Positions 37,350 to 49,690 are shown, numbered from the stretch's first letter. The stretch is 64,000 nt of DNA from Ectocarpus siliculosus (GCA_000310025.1 FN649739.1:1210742-1274741), one strand, 5' to 3'. Notes: generated by a model not told the origin, from the sequence alone. Numbers and translations: made by a program.

Positions 37350-37449
37350 NNNNNNNNNNNNNNNNNNNNNNNNNNNNNNNNNNNNNNNNNNNNNNNNNNN
37401 NNNNNNNNNNNNNNNNNNNNNNNNNNNNNNNNNNNNNNNNNNNNNNNNN
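37350..37449. other. Assembly gap (100 N)
   Basis: Placeholder gap whose left edge is the end of one inverted-repeat arm and whose right edge is the start of another. Its size and the relative orientation of its flanks are unreliable. Confidence 0.99.
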
Positions 37450-37810
37450 AAATCGCTATCGGTACAAGAGGTTCATCGGCTTGTATTGCGAAGTCTATTT
37501 CCCCAGACGTTTTCTTCCCATATATCGGGCGCAAAGGAATTTATGCTCAAGGGGAGATTCGTCATCGTGTTTCTCAACAAAAGTGAATGCCCGTGCCCGG
37601 TCTGGCTTTGCAGCCACGAACACATTCCAGCAGGGATGCCATCCCTGTGCTCAGCATTCGAACCCCGGACATTACTTTTTTGTTGAGAAGCACGATGACG
37701 AATCTCCCCTTGAGCATAAATTCCTTTGCGCCCGATATATGGGAAGAAAACGTCTGGGGAAATAGACTTCGCAATACAAGCCGATGAACCTCTTGTACCG
37801 ATAGCGATTT
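37450..37810. repeat. Foldback 2: 131 bp inverted repeat around a 139 bp element
   Basis: The arms 37450-37581 and 37679-37810 are reverse complements (AAATCGCTATCGGTACAAGA at one end, TCTTGTACCGATAGCGATTT at the other). Concentric with them is a 139 bp unit, 37561-37699, bounded by GTCATCGTGTTTCTCAACA and its inverse. The left arm begins at the gap edge. Confidence 0.9.
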
Positions 37811-37857
37811 CCGGGCAAGGCAGCGCTGATCACAGGGATGGCAACCCTGGGGGGGGG

Positions 37858-37977
37858 GTGTTCGTGGCTTCAAAGCCAGACCGGACACGGGCATTAACTT
37901 TCGTTGAGAAGCGCGATGACCACTGGACCACTAGTCAGCCGCTAACTAGTGGTCTAGTGGTCATCGTGCTTCTCAGC
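37858..37977. repeat. Third copy of the GTCATCGTG end-hairpin
   Basis: 37858-37920 is the reverse complement of 37561-37624 (GTTCGTGGCTT..GCCAGACCGG..CACGGGCATT..TTGAGAAGCGCGATGAC). 37903-37977 is a hairpin with the same foot and a similar apex stem (CACTGGACCACTAGT / ACTAGTGGTCTAGTG) as 37131-37200. Confidence 0.85.
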
Positions 37978-40960
37978 ACGTTGGGGTTTCAGCAGGAGTG
38001 AGGCGGGCGAAAAGAACGACGACGGTGGTAGTGACAAAGGATATGGAAAGGGAAGAATAGAGAAGGATAGCAGTGATGATGGAGGAGGAAAATATGGAGT
38101 TGAAGGGAACGAGAATTTCCAGCAAGATTACCATCCTCACAACAAACGCGCAGGGGGCCGAGACTGGAGATGAACGCCTAAAAAATGGTGCAAATTATTA
38201 GTGACGAGAGTAGTGTTGGTAAGCACAAGGATGAGGTTGGAAACACTCCGAAACGAACGCGTGTGCAAGTAGTAGCCTTGGTAGACACTTCCTCTGTTGC
38301 TACCGTTTCTGTCTTTAGTCAGAATAGCTTAGCCTCCCTTCAACGACACCCTCTCACGGGGGGGTCCCAAATCAGGGCCTTAAGAAACCTATATTTTCTG
38401 TTTTCAATCGCACTGAGACTGACGTCTTTCGTTGGTCAGCCGGTTAGAGCGGTCGATGTTAATAATACACAAAGACATAGACGCCAAACACAAGCCTCAC
38501 ACCACTGGTGGAGGTACCCGACTGCTGCTGAAGACCTCTACCAGCTCTACGCAGAGGGCCAGGGGGTAGATCAGCATAGCTGCAGCGGTCGTTCTTGTCG
38601 CTTCTGAAGGCTTGTTTCCTTTTCTCTAGCTTTTTATAAAAGGAAGAGTGAAGTTTGTTATCTTCTTCATTCCCTTGGGTTGAATTTGCTGTTGTTGTGC
38701 TCAAGTGAAGAGCTCTATGATGTCATGCTGTACCTCCCAAATGTCCATCGGGTGCGTGCATGAGCGTCATCCCTTCGCTGTCGAGGGGTGCCTTTGAGGT
38801 TGCCTGAATAGTGCTACCGCGTTCTTGCCACTACGTCAATTAAGAGAGGCACCTTTTGATCGGGCAGCACGGTCTACGGTTTAAAGGCAGCGGCAACGTT
38901 CAATTACTTACTTAGTGTGTCCGCTGAGGTGGGAAGAGAACAATGGACCAACAAATAAATGTATCTGGTCAAGTAAATTATAATGTGACCAAAGCCGTGT
39001 TACCGACGGGCTAGGAGCCTCACGAAACTCCAAGAAGCTCGCCCACGTCGCCCACCTCACAATAGATCCGTAGTTCGTTCGGTTGGTACGTTTTCAGCGC
39101 CGCAAAGCGTAATCGCTGCACTCTGAAGTCGATAGACCCTGAATAGTGCCGGCTTGGCACTGTTGAGGCACTGTTCTGAATAGTGTCGGTGGCCGGAATA
39201 GTGCCGGCCTACCCTCCTGGACACATACCGGCACGATATTACCGGGACACCAACTGTACTGCGGTTCTCAAGACGAAGTATGGAAAACGTCTGGAGGGAA
39301 AAAAGTTATCGAGTTCCTCGAAAAAAAGTGTACAGTCACAGGTGTGAATCGAACCCTTGACTTGTGCGTTACGGGGTTTAGGGCATATATTCTGGGTATC
39401 GATACCGACGTTCCTCTTCTTGACGAATAGCTGGTCAAACATCCCCCCACGCCGCCTCCCCCAGATAACATGGAAAGTATTCGCCCCCCCCCACTCTCCT
39501 CTCGTCCCAGTGGTGCCTATCGAAACATCATGCCCAAATTACATTTAGAAGGGAAAAAAACTGTGAGGTGACAAGTATTTCTCTTTTCAAAATGGTCGAG
39601 CTCTGCGCAGGCCGACGGTACGCTGCTCATCGTCAACACCACGTTCAACGTACGCGCAGCTACCACGATGTTGGCACACCCACCGGCTAGGGTCCGCGAA
39701 CAGCAGGTCACCCCATCTTTTTTGTTCCCTTTGTCTTCCTCCCCCTGTCGCCCGCACCTTCCCCCCGCCATCTTTTTATACAAGATATGCATATGTACGG
39801 CTCGTCTTCTTGTCTATATCTATGATCTGGCGCTTTTCCGTTCAACAACCAGAACAAACTCTGTTCACTCACCACCAACAACAGCAGTTCAACGCAGCAG
39901 TTTCCCCGCTACTACAGCAACTTACATGTCAAAACCCTCTGCGATGTGTTCCTGTTACTGAGAAACTGTTCACATTATTTCCACCACAGCTATTAGTCTA
40001 TATATGGAGAGTTTCTCTCGGATACAATTTTTTGTTCTGTTGATCCGGCAGAGACCAGCTGGCAGAGAGTGTTTAGGGGAGGTACGTATTGGACTCCTTC
40101 AAGTTGTTGTTGTTGTCAACCGATACTATCTACATCTAGGCTATATGCATATCCCAAATTACGTCACTGCTGCTGCTAATAGACTTTAGCGTGTCTCTTT
40201 GAGGGGGAGGTTCTCTTTCTTTATTGCGTATTGCTTTGTCAGAACATCTCAACTTGCCATTTTTTCTCATCGTTTATCTTGCTTTCTATACTGTATGCAT
40301 ACAACAACAACAGCAAATGACGGGGGGGGCACCTCTTCCTCCTCCGTTCATTGAAATCAACTCGACACGACGCCTCTCCGATCCTGAACTATGTTTCTCA
40401 GGCACAAGATGCGCGGTGTGTTGGAAGTCAGTTTAGACTTACCAATCCATTCCCCGCAAACACCCGGAAAAACAAGACGTACGTACGTGTGTTTGAGGTC
40501 CTACATCAAGGTACTATAGACTACACATGAGAGTCGCCTATTTGGTTCCTGCCGTTGAAGAGCAAATAAACGGAGGAGAGCCACGTACATGGTAGCTAGC
40601 GGAAAGAGTAGAACAATTCTCTCAACTCACGGGTACTGGGCACAGCACCGCTGAACAACTTGCAGAAAAGAACCTGAGGCTACAGAACACGCCACCACTT
40701 CGGAATTTACTCGATCGAGTAGCAGTTAGGAACTTGAGCCTCAAGCAATCCAAAGAACTTGGCCATAAAGAACAGGTGCTCAGTTCCGACGTGGTATTCC
40801 ATTATGTAGAACAAAAACCCGCCTTTGGTGTGTACCAGTGCGTATCCAGATAAGAACGGAGCCGCCAAAACGCGGCGGCTGCAAGATAATAACTCAGGAG
40901 GAAGGTTGGGGGTGACCCAAACAGCAGTTAGGTTCAGATTCGAGGGCTTCTAGGGAGGAT
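37978..40960. other. No gene recognised
   Basis: Short frames only. The phrase GAATAGTGCCGG (or GAATAGTGTCGG) recurs three times between 39140 and 39210, with a related GAATAGTGC at 38808. A frame at 38185-38607 has no motif. Confidence 0.4.
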
Positions 40961-41788
40961 GGGGGTGTACTCTCTCTCATGTTTCCCATGCCTTAGCGGC
41001 TAGGTCATTGACCACACTTCCTCGAGAGAACGCATCGATGTTCCAACTGGACCGATCACCGATGGCCAATCGTTCTTTCTTACTTCGAAGTACTTTGCCA
41101 AAGGTGGCTTGTCAAAGTTTTCTCTAGCCCATCTCTCCTATCGATATCACTTCCCGCCTTTTCAACCCATTTCCGATGCCCCAGTACAGCTACCATCTTC
41201 TCCTGTGGCTATTCCATGCCTCAAACATTTCCCTGTAGCGTTTTTTCTACTTGTCCAACTCAGCCATGTACATTCCTCTGTCCTTGTCGCCCAAGAAGGG
41301 CGCTTTGCACTGACATGAACCCGGTCTTCGTACTCGGAGTCGTGTTCACATTTGAACTTGTCGTCTTCAGCGCCTCCCTTCCTGAATCTTCGTCAACGTT
41401 CTCAAAGACCGTCGTCCCCAGTCCAAAATTTGACCTTCGGCTTCGTCCCTGCACCCTGGTTCATGCAGGTACCTATATCTTCTTTCAACATCCGTACACA
41501 TCTAGACCCTCCTTATCCTTGGATCCTTTTGCAATATTGTGTTCTCGAACCCCTCTACCTGCCGTTCGTTTCCAATGTATTAACTTCATCGATTTCGAAC
41601 TCTTCCATACGTCCTCTACAACCTTAAACCACTCCCTAAGCTATTACCCCTGTTCTTGTTGTTTGTCCGCTTCGCCTCCCAGGTTTCTCTTGGCAACCCC
41701 TCCTCTCCCATATGGTATATACATACGGCTAGTTGCCACTTTAGCTTCCTCATACGCCTCTTCCCGATCGCAGGAGTTGGATCCGAAA
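40961..41788 (-). mobile_element. LINE-2 family 3' fragment, copy A
   Basis: On the minus strand, the order of blocks matches the copy at 57418-58065 (GATATCGATAGGAGAGATGG-like 3' region, conserved CATTGACCACA, and the 3' terminus GAGAGAGAGTACACCCCC). The coding remains correspond to the cysteine-rich C-terminal region of the 57.6-58.1 kb frame, with many frameshifts. It lies head to tail with copy B. Confidence 0.7.
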
Positions 41789-41795
41789 GGGGGCC

Positions 41796-41831
<36 letters not shown>

Positions 41832-42335
41832 GTTTTTTTACATTTTTTGTGGTTAGACCTTTGACCACGTGTCCTTGACAGGACGGCGCATTGTTCCCAC
41901 AGGCCCCATCACCGACGGCCAACCGTTCCTTCCTACTTTGCCTAAAACGGTGGCTCAAAAATGTTTTCCCTAGCCTATCTATGCTATCTATATCACTTCC
42001 CTCATTTTCCACCCAGTTCCTATGCCCCAGTACCGCTACCGTGTTCTCCTGACGACTCCATGCGTCAAAAACCTCTCTGTACCTTTTCCTTGAACTTTTC
42101 CCAACTCAGTCATGTATATTTCCCTCTCTTTCTTGTACAACGGACATTCCGCAAGTACATGAACCCGGTCTTCGCACTTGGAGCCTCATTCCCATCTGGA
42201 ATCGTCGTCTTCGTCGTCCACCCGCCTAAATCTTCGTCTACGCTCTCAAAGGCCAATATCCCCAGTCCTAAATGTGGCCTTCGGCTCGGTCCATGCATTC
42301 TTGTCCGTGTACATGTAGGTACTCCTTATCTTTCC
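41789..42335 (-). mobile_element. LINE-2 family 3' fragment, copy B
   Basis: Same family as 57418-58065 on the minus strand. It encodes TFRTGDIGL (partner KFRAGDIGL in the other copy) and ends 3' in a CT-rich microsatellite followed by TACGGCCCCC at 41789-41830. It is 5'-truncated, degenerate, and abuts copy A directly. Confidence 0.75.
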
Positions 42336-42999
42336 TTCTTCGGTAATGCTATTTTGGACACCGGTGTCGTCAACAATACTTACACCACTGCTCAAAATGC
42401 TTCGAAACCACATCCTCTGTGTCCCTACGGCTCTCAGCTGTCGCGCAAGCCGTCCCATTGGGACCGGTGGTTGCCGAGATATGGCCCAAAACGATGCCAC
42501 GGTACCACCTCGGCGGTGTCGTAGTAAGTCCATATTTACGACACCGCGCGAAACTTTCGGAAAACACCTTTAACGGGCACAAACCCAATATTGCTGTGTT
42601 TCCACGGCCACCGGCTGTCGCACAAGCCACCATTTGGCCAAAATCAACATGTGATTCCCCAGATACGCCCAATCCTGTGGCCGCAGCAGTGTAGTAATAA
42701 TGGCATATTTACGGCACCGGGCAAAACGTTTCGAGATCACATCCAATGGGCTGTCACGCAAATCGTCATTCGGAAGGAACCACACGCGGTTGCCGCTATT
42801 CATGTAGACCCTCATGTTGCCATTTTTTAGGACGACCGACCGGGGGCGTAGGTCCATTATCCACCGATGAGACTATCTCCATCGCCGCATACATACGAAT
42901 GGGACACCTGGCCACGTTGGCAAGCATTTTCGTCAGCACTTTGGTCAACGCACAGCACCCAGAGGTCCATACGCGTTGTGGAACGGCCCCGACTATCAA

Positions 43000-44100
43000 G
43001 ACGTAAGCGTAAACCTCGGTGGTGGAAGGAGTGGGGGTCGCAAGCGAGGGCACCCCCTGAAAATCGCACCATCGTCAGCAAGAGCGTGCGGGTCGGAAAC
43101 TGCTTCGGACGGTGCACAGCCGACAGACCAGACAGTGGTGGAAATTTCGCTGGAACCCTACGATACTCATGTGTCATACGAATGGAAGATGAACAAAATA
43201 AATAACATGATGACTACGGAGATCATCGACCGGCATTATGGCCTTTTAATGGACTGGAGAATCGGGCCACTATTCTGAAAGCGACATCATGACGAACCTC
43301 GTTTGCGTGTTGGAGGAGTACACCATTATCAAGAAACCCATCAAGATTATTCGTGCTGGAGGACATGGGCATCGGCCAAGGGATTATCAACCGCGTGTTC
43401 GCCAAGGGAGATGAAATAATAACAGGAGGATTCAGTTCAAGCGCACCACCGTCCCAGGAAGTGGGACAACACCTGTCCTCGACAGGAAGGGCACAGAAGC
43501 AAGGTGCAAATAAGATTAGAATATGTCAGATCCACCGCGATCGAGCTACCAGATTACAGAGTGACGGATCAGGATCCATACGGGTGCGAAGAGAAGAAGG
43601 AACACTAAATTACATGGATGTGAAGATCGACTTCTCGACAAATTGGAGAATCCGATGAGCAACGAGAACGCTTGTGCGTTTCTGCGCCTGGAGGCTGCTG
43701 CTCTTTGGCACCAGTGTCTGGCACACTGACACGAAGCAATCTTCACGGCGACAGCTAAGATGAGAGATGCTGGAGTAGTGCTCAAGCATGAGTTGTCACT
43801 GCAGAAGACACGCCCCAAAAAGGATCATCACGATGCTGTTCAACCGTGTCAAGCGGTGAGCACGGATCTACTGGGGCCGCATACGACTGTGTACATCGCG
43901 AACCACCTTATTCGCACGTGTACCTGGACAATCAATCGCCATCCTTCCGGGTGTTTGGGGGAGGGTGCACCACTACCACATCTACGGGTGATCCAATCAT
44001 CGGCGCTTGTTTGTGCACGTCGGAACCTGTTACGAATAGGTCGATTGACGAGCGTCACAAGGAAACCGGTTGGAGGTACAGCTCTAACAGTAAGACGTGC
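43000..44100 (+). mobile_element. Fossil Ty1/copia fragment (gag-pre-integrase region)
   Basis: Coding remnants such as AALWHQCLAH and VSTDLLGP resemble the gag-pre-integrase and integrase start of copia elements (family LWHRRLGH, STDLLGP). It is heavily broken (well over five interruptions) and old, and lies inside the 3.3 kb inverted-repeat element. No LTR is recognised here. Confidence 0.45.
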
Positions 44101-44956
44101 AAGATCTACAACCAAAAACAATAATGAAACAGATCCATAGCATCGACGTCCCGAATTTTTCGTTACGGTATGATTCAACGAGTGAGACATGTGTGGGTAG
44201 TCGAGACCCGACTTCACATCTCGATTTGGGCTACAGAAACCTTGGATATGCACGGCATGAACAGGAAATAATCGATATGTATATTTTTGTGTAGGTTTCG
44301 ACAGTTAAACCGATTGTTCCAAGGAGTCGGGACCTGGGTCCACCCAGGGACTGCGACACCACAAAAACTGACAATGAACGCCATGGGCAGAATGAAGAAT
44401 CGAACTTCGTGATACCCGTTTCCGTGCAGGCCTATTTCTTCACGTTTCCACGGAGGCCATTTTCTTCGACGATACATACAATTTTCCCTCGGGGACGTCA
44501 CAAAAATTTTCAATAACCAATTTTCAACAGTATCATGTTACTTGAACCATAGAGCTTGTTTCAGATGCAAAACGATTCCCTCCACGAGGAAACCTCGTCG
44601 AAGCTGACGGTGAAACAGATATTTGGCAGCGCCCCACGATTTCATGTTTCTGATGCGATCCAACCAGGGAGACATGCGTGTCGGAGTCGGGACTCGGTAT
44701 CATACCCGGACTTGGGACATCGATAACCCCGGCTATGAACCCCGGCTATGGAAACGCCTTGCAAGACCAACGTGGATAGCGACCTCGAACTAGCCTAGTA
44801 CGATGTGGAAATGGATTCAAGGTGCCTGCTGGTCTAGTCGATGCGGACATTTGCATAGCGCATGCCAAATCGATGACGGCACATCAAAAACCACCAAATC
44901 AACCATAGGAAAGGGTGGGCGGGGGGAAGAATCGGGGGTGACGCATACGGAGTAAA

Positions 44957-45027
44957 GTCAAAGTAACACCAACTATGATCTTGAGAGAAACCGTCAAAGT
45001 AACACCAATTGATGATCTTGAGAGAAC
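44957..45027. repeat. Short tandem duplication, ~36 bp unit x2
   Basis: GTCAAAGTAACACCAA..TATGATCTTGAGAGAAACC is repeated immediately as GTCAAAGTAACACCAA..GATGATCTTGAGAGAACCC, just inside the right terminal repeat array of the 3.3 kb element. Confidence 0.85.
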
Positions 45028-46336
45028 CCGCGAGCGTGGGAGCGAGGGCAGGCAGAAGAAGAGTGTTTAGAGGAAGTAGTTGTAGCGATGAGGAGCAGGA
45101 TGACTACAATGATGACTTCGCGGACAAGGATAGGAACAGCAGCGACGACCAGGAGGATGGCGAAAGTAGCGCCTTCTCGGGCAGCTGGGGGCCGCGGTAA
45201 CACAGCGCAGTTGATTTCGTGCTCGTTGGAGGAGTTTTCGAACTCTCGGTGTCGTAATACTCTTATTGTAAGACACTGCGGAGGTGGTGCTGTAACATCG
45301 TGTTGGACCATATCTCAGCAACCACCGGTCGTTTTGACCGAAAGAGGGTCAGCACGACTGCTGAGAGCCGTGGGAAAACAACGAAGTTGGGTTCGTGCCC
45401 ATTGGAGGCGTTCTCGAAGAATTCCGCACGGTGTCGTAAAAAGGCTACTTTAACACACCACGGAGTTGGGGACGCGACCTTGTGTTGGGATATATCTCAG
45501 CAAACATCGGTCACTTTTGGCCGGAAGAGAGCTTACGCGACAGCTGATAGCCGTGGGAACATAGTCAACACGGTTTCGAAGAATTTTGTGACGTATCGAA
45601 GAACATGTTTTTTGACACCGGTGTCGCAAGTAGCATTACAGTGTTGGAAAAGCCCCTGAGATTGTGGTAATCCCCCTGCCAACATCGTTGCCAACAACCG
45701 CGTTGTGATCATTGTTCTTCCTGTGCTCGTCACAGTTGAGACGATGGCCCGAATAATGGTCGCCTTCTTTGCTCGAAGAGGTGAATGGAAACATACATCA
45801 ACCGGTGAAGATTGCCGCAACATTCGAGGTTGCTCACCCTCTACGTTCTATTGTCGCGTGGTGACCAAAACCACAGTAGCTCGTACGTTGTTGGGGCCAC
45901 CTGGTTCCCAAACCCAATTTCCAGCAACTTTTGACTTGACAAGAAGTCACAACCACAGTCAGGAAAAAAAAAACATGCGCCAAGCGTACTCCATTGCGCT
46001 TGCAAAGCACGGGACAGGGTTGGCTACAACCTCTGGTTGAGTGTTTCCAACTCTTCGCCGAGCAAGACCAGTTTTAACTCAAGGAGGGCGATGTGATCGC
46101 CAAAAGTCTCAAGAAAACTCTAGACAGTACCACGGCACAAATCAGAGGTGCGTACTAGCCGAAGAGAGACAAGGAATGAAACGCGGACCAACAGGTCGCC
46201 CCAAGATATCGGTGGAAACGGCATGAGACGCACCAATGGCTCCAAAGACAAAAAGGATAAGTTAATGTGCGAGAATTCGCCACCTCGGAGACAGCACCAC
46301 GCGAACTGTGCCCTCCGATAAAAATCCCACGCTTCG

Positions 46337-48929
46337 TTACACTGGCGGAAGCGGGGGGAGAACCGAGTGCTGCAAGACCACCCGGCTGTCCGAGCCGATC
46401 GATATCAGAGCGGTCCCGTCGGCGTTGAACCGTACCCTTCCCGCCTCAGTAGAGTGGCCACCGGCTGACACAGACCTCGCCCCCTGGTTCTGGCACGGGT
46501 ACCTACGAGGGGCCCACACAACAAGGGAGCCCGGGCGTTGGGTTCGATCGGCGTCGATACACGTTGGGCTTATGTTCGTCACGTTAGGCCTTGTGTTCTT
46601 TGTCGGGCATTGCACATATAGACTATCGTGCCGTCACAAAGTGGTGGCTTCGGATGGGACGCGTTTGTTGGGGAGTAATAGAAAAGTAGAAGCGAGCAGA
46701 CGGAGTAGGTGACGAATTGCGAGAACGGACCGAAACCATTCCAAAAAACACATCGCGTGAGTGGCAGGCGGCAGCGTTCTCGTTCCTTTTCCTGATTACC
46801 AAAAACAGCCTTGAAATGTCGAGTCATTCCAGGAACATCATGAGTTGCCAGGCCAAAACGATCCCTTCGCCTACTTCCTTGTCGTTTACCCTTTGTTTTT
46901 CAGGTGTTTCTCACCGGAAAACTTCGACCTGCCCGGTCTTGTACCCCACCGCGAGCAGAGCCCCCAACTGTGGCTGCCCCTCGACCAGGGCCGGCGTGCA
47001 TCGGTCGGTTGACACCGGCTCCAGGTCGGGCCGACCCTGAGGCCAAGTGGCCTTCGGGAAACGCGGGGAAATCGACAGTTGTAACGGTTGGGCAAAGCGC
47101 GCCACAGCAGTAACGCACGGGAGAAGAATTACCGAAAGGAGCACCCGTATCTCATCCACACCCACCGAATAGTTACATGTTCTGAGGACACGTGCTCGAG
47201 GGAGGCGCTCAATACTTGATGACTTCTCACTTGAAAACGGCGATGTATTCGTCATGCGAACGAGCTGGCTGTCAATTGGCAAGCGGGACTCCCCTAGTCT
47301 ACCAGGGACGGTGTGCGTCCTTTGGCACGACCATGAAATACTTCACGAATTCCCTCAAACTCCTGTGCTACAAGAAATATCGTGCTTTCCATCTCCGATT
47401 TTCGCGGGCAACTCTTCTTTCTAGGGGGCTAGGGGTGTGAAGAAGGCTGACGAAAGTGGGAGCAACTTAAAATCAGAAACAGGCACTTTCCGCTGTTGGA
47501 ACCTGCCTCTGGAGCCCCTTTCTTTCTAGGGTGAGTCTACACACTCCAATGATCCTTCACCGCGGGCACGCACTCCATTTGCGGTGTTCAGCAACCGAAC
47601 AAGAAGCATCGTACCACTTTAACACGCATGTGGATGCAGCAAGATGGAGGGCGACATTCCGCAAGGGTTTCAAAAATGTGGTGCTGACACCCCGCCTCTT
47701 GGGGCGGGGGCTTCGTCGTCCTCAGAACTCGCATCGTTGTGTGAGTTACCTGGACAGTCCAGCCGGCCGGGCACGTCTGCGTCTCAAAAGCGAGGTCCTT
47801 CGTCTTGCTCTTGGCGGTCATTCGGCGCCCGTCCTCCACGTGGAAGAACAAGAGATCCTTCGAGCTGGTACATCCGGGGATTGCGTGGAATGCATGTTTC
47901 GTTGAGGTTGTTGTTGGATCGTGTAAAGCGGGCCATGACATAAAATCGGTCTCAGAAGCAAGACACGAGGGTGGAGGAGTGGTGTCGGTGTTTGTGAAAA
48001 CAAAAATCGTACTGTGCGTCGGTAAAAAAGCACTTGTATCCACAAGACTCTCCCAACTGCGAATGAAAGTCAGAGAGCAACTCACAATTCTACGTGAGAT
48101 CGATATGGTGGTATACGAGTCGTATGATGCGGTCGCTTAGCGCAGGGAGCTGCGCCGAAGTTCTGTCCGAATTCCATTCTTCAGCAGGACGATGGAACCC
48201 GCCATCATAGTCTACATCACTCGGCCGGGTATACCTTGTCGTTGCTTGCAGGACTTCCCTGTCGGTGGAGAAATCCATGCTGGTTATTGAACTCACGTCC
48301 TCAAGTTTCTCTGGTTTCAAATGGATGGAGAAGGGGAGGGAGGGAGGCTGTCTGATGAGAACAGGTCGTGCTGGGCTCGAAGTGCCATAAATACTTGTAG
48401 CGCGTCGATGCCATCGACGAGTGCTTTCTCGTGCGAAGTTGGTATACGGCATCACCACTTGTCGTGATTGTTGGCACCTGTTTCGCATTCGGTAACATCT
48501 GTCGTGGACAGCTTCCGGCCGCAAAGCTAACCGTTCGAGTATATTTTCCTGGTGATTGAAGGGTTTAGGAATTTCCAACCACGCATAAGTGGACGTGTTG
48601 CAATCCATCGTTGGTGGTTGGTTCCATTGATCATGCTTCAACTCTGTGCACACCAAAAAGAAAGGCATTTCATTTACATGTACGGGTGTAACCAGCCACC
48701 AGAGAGCAAGGAAGGGTGCCTCCCCTCCCCACGGAAAATGCCTCAAATTGATGCACGCGTTGATCGCGGGAATGAAATGACTCCTCGCTCACTCACTCGT
48801 CGTGGACTTTAGGCTGTAGTGGTCGGCGGCATCATGGACGTAGATCTGGCCGCTGCTCGTGGCTACGGCGAGAAGAGCTCCGTCCCTGCTGTACTTCATG
48901 TCCGAGATCCAAGTCTTGGCATTGCGAAC
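46337..48929 (-). CDS. EML-type microtubule-associated WD40 protein, last five exons (partial)
   Basis: Minus-strand exons 48929-48797, 48310-48235, 47864-47750, 47051-46915 and 46502-46337 join with matching phases at all four junctions (1, 2, 0, 2) and give ~207 residues. They read as EML WD40 repeats: ISDMKYSRDGALLAVATSSG and IYVHDA; ITSMDFSTDREVLQ; DLLFFHVEDGRRM with TQTCPAGWTVQ (family ELLFWDA..GK, TWTCVLGWPVQG); TWPQGRPDLEPVSTDR and LLAVGYKTGQVEVF; joined to RYPC, then GGHSTEAGRVRFNADGTALI and DSRVVLQHSV (family YGGHSSHVTNVRF..DxxVxQWRV). It ends in LPPLPPV and a stop at 46337. EML proteins bind microtubules through HELP/TAPE and WD40 propellers. The HELP and first propeller are not in the visible part; a copia LTR begins 330 bp upstream of the first visible exon. 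Confidence 0.9.
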
Positions 48930-49259
48930 CTGCAACAAAGAATGTGTTGTGTTCCAGTTGTTTTCGGTATGGGGACGAGTAAAAAAAACAACGTCCTTGA
49001 TGCAATGGGCGCCCATCTGCATAGAGACAAGAAACAAATCAATAATTTGCGGAGAACGGTTATTGCGATGCGGTGCTACTCTTGGTGATCGGGATAACCT
49101 CCACGAACGCGCGTTTTTGGCGCCTACGTTCTTGTGCGGACTAACCAGAAAGAGGAATCGCGAGCGGTGTTGAGTAGCTTTGTGCGTGGGTGCCTCGGCG
49201 CGGGGTCCCGTAGTGGGAAACAAAAGGTGCCAGCAGCTGGGTACTGCCAACGGTCAAAA

Positions 49260-49690
49260 TGTAGAAACTATCCGCGGGCGTGAAAGCCCTTCTACGTGGT
49301 GGAGCGTGGAAGCTCGTGTATAATATAGGTTGTGGCGTGGAAGCCGGGTGGCGTGGTGGCCCTGATGTAAAGGTATATTTAGGGACGTGGGAGTCCTGAA
49401 GGCGTGGAAGCCGGGTTGGCGTGATAGCCGGAGTATGGGCGTGGAAGCCGGGGTTGGCGTGAGAGCCGGAAAAAGGACTTGATTATACACAGAAAAAGGA
49501 AGTGAGGAACCACAAGCCACGCACACAAATTCCGTTGTAGACACCCATACCCTCAAACCTGCAATATGTGATAAAGTTGGTACCACCAAATCTAATCCAT
49601 AGCAACCATTGAACCCCCAAACTCCCCGCTCCATCTGCTCGGGAAATTCTTGCTCGCAATAATCTGTTGATGCTGTGAGTACATCCAACA
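49260..49690 (-). repeat. Long terminal repeat of the copia element (3' LTR)
   Basis: On the minus strand the repeat begins TGTTGGATGTACTCACAG directly after a purine-rich tract (AGTAGGGGGGC, 49691-49701) and ends TTTCTACA at 49260, so it has the TG...CA termini of an LTR. Inside it, near 49400-49470, a GCGTGGAAGCCGGG(T)TGGCG phrase is tandemly repeated. Boundaries are inferred from one copy only, because the partner LTR is outside the visible element. Confidence 0.65.

Larger units (their letters stand above)
42343..45655. mobile_element. 3.3 kb element with long inverted terminal repeats made of ~180 bp subrepeats
   Basis: The left end GTAATGCTA.TTTGGACACCGGTGTC (42343) is matched inverted at the right end (GACACCGGTGTCGCAAGTAG, CATTAC, to 45655). 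Next to each end stand two to three ~180 bp subrepeats containing ACGGCTCTCAGCTGTCGCGC, GTGTCGTA..TTACGACACCGC, and a CATATCTC(A/G)GCAACCACCGGTC block, at 42420-42800 (one orientation) and 45190-45560 (the opposite). No intact transposase is seen inside. The interior includes copia debris. It is likely a non-autonomous DNA transposon. Confidence 0.6.

Noticed and set aside
39335-39370. B-box-like GGTTCGATTCACACC on the minus strand
   Set aside because: The flanking bases do not form a T-stem or acceptor stem; not a tRNA.
41352-41878. Plus-strand frames up to 220 codons at 41.2-41.9 kb and 57.7-58.4 kb
   Set aside because: They are antisense shadows of the minus-strand LINE-2 and LINE-1 fragments.
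45705-46226. Frames with MRQAYSIALAKHGTG and GPTGRPKIS resembling a helix-turn-helix (pogo/Psq) transposase
   Set aside because: The resemblance is short and split by a stop; too weak for a call.
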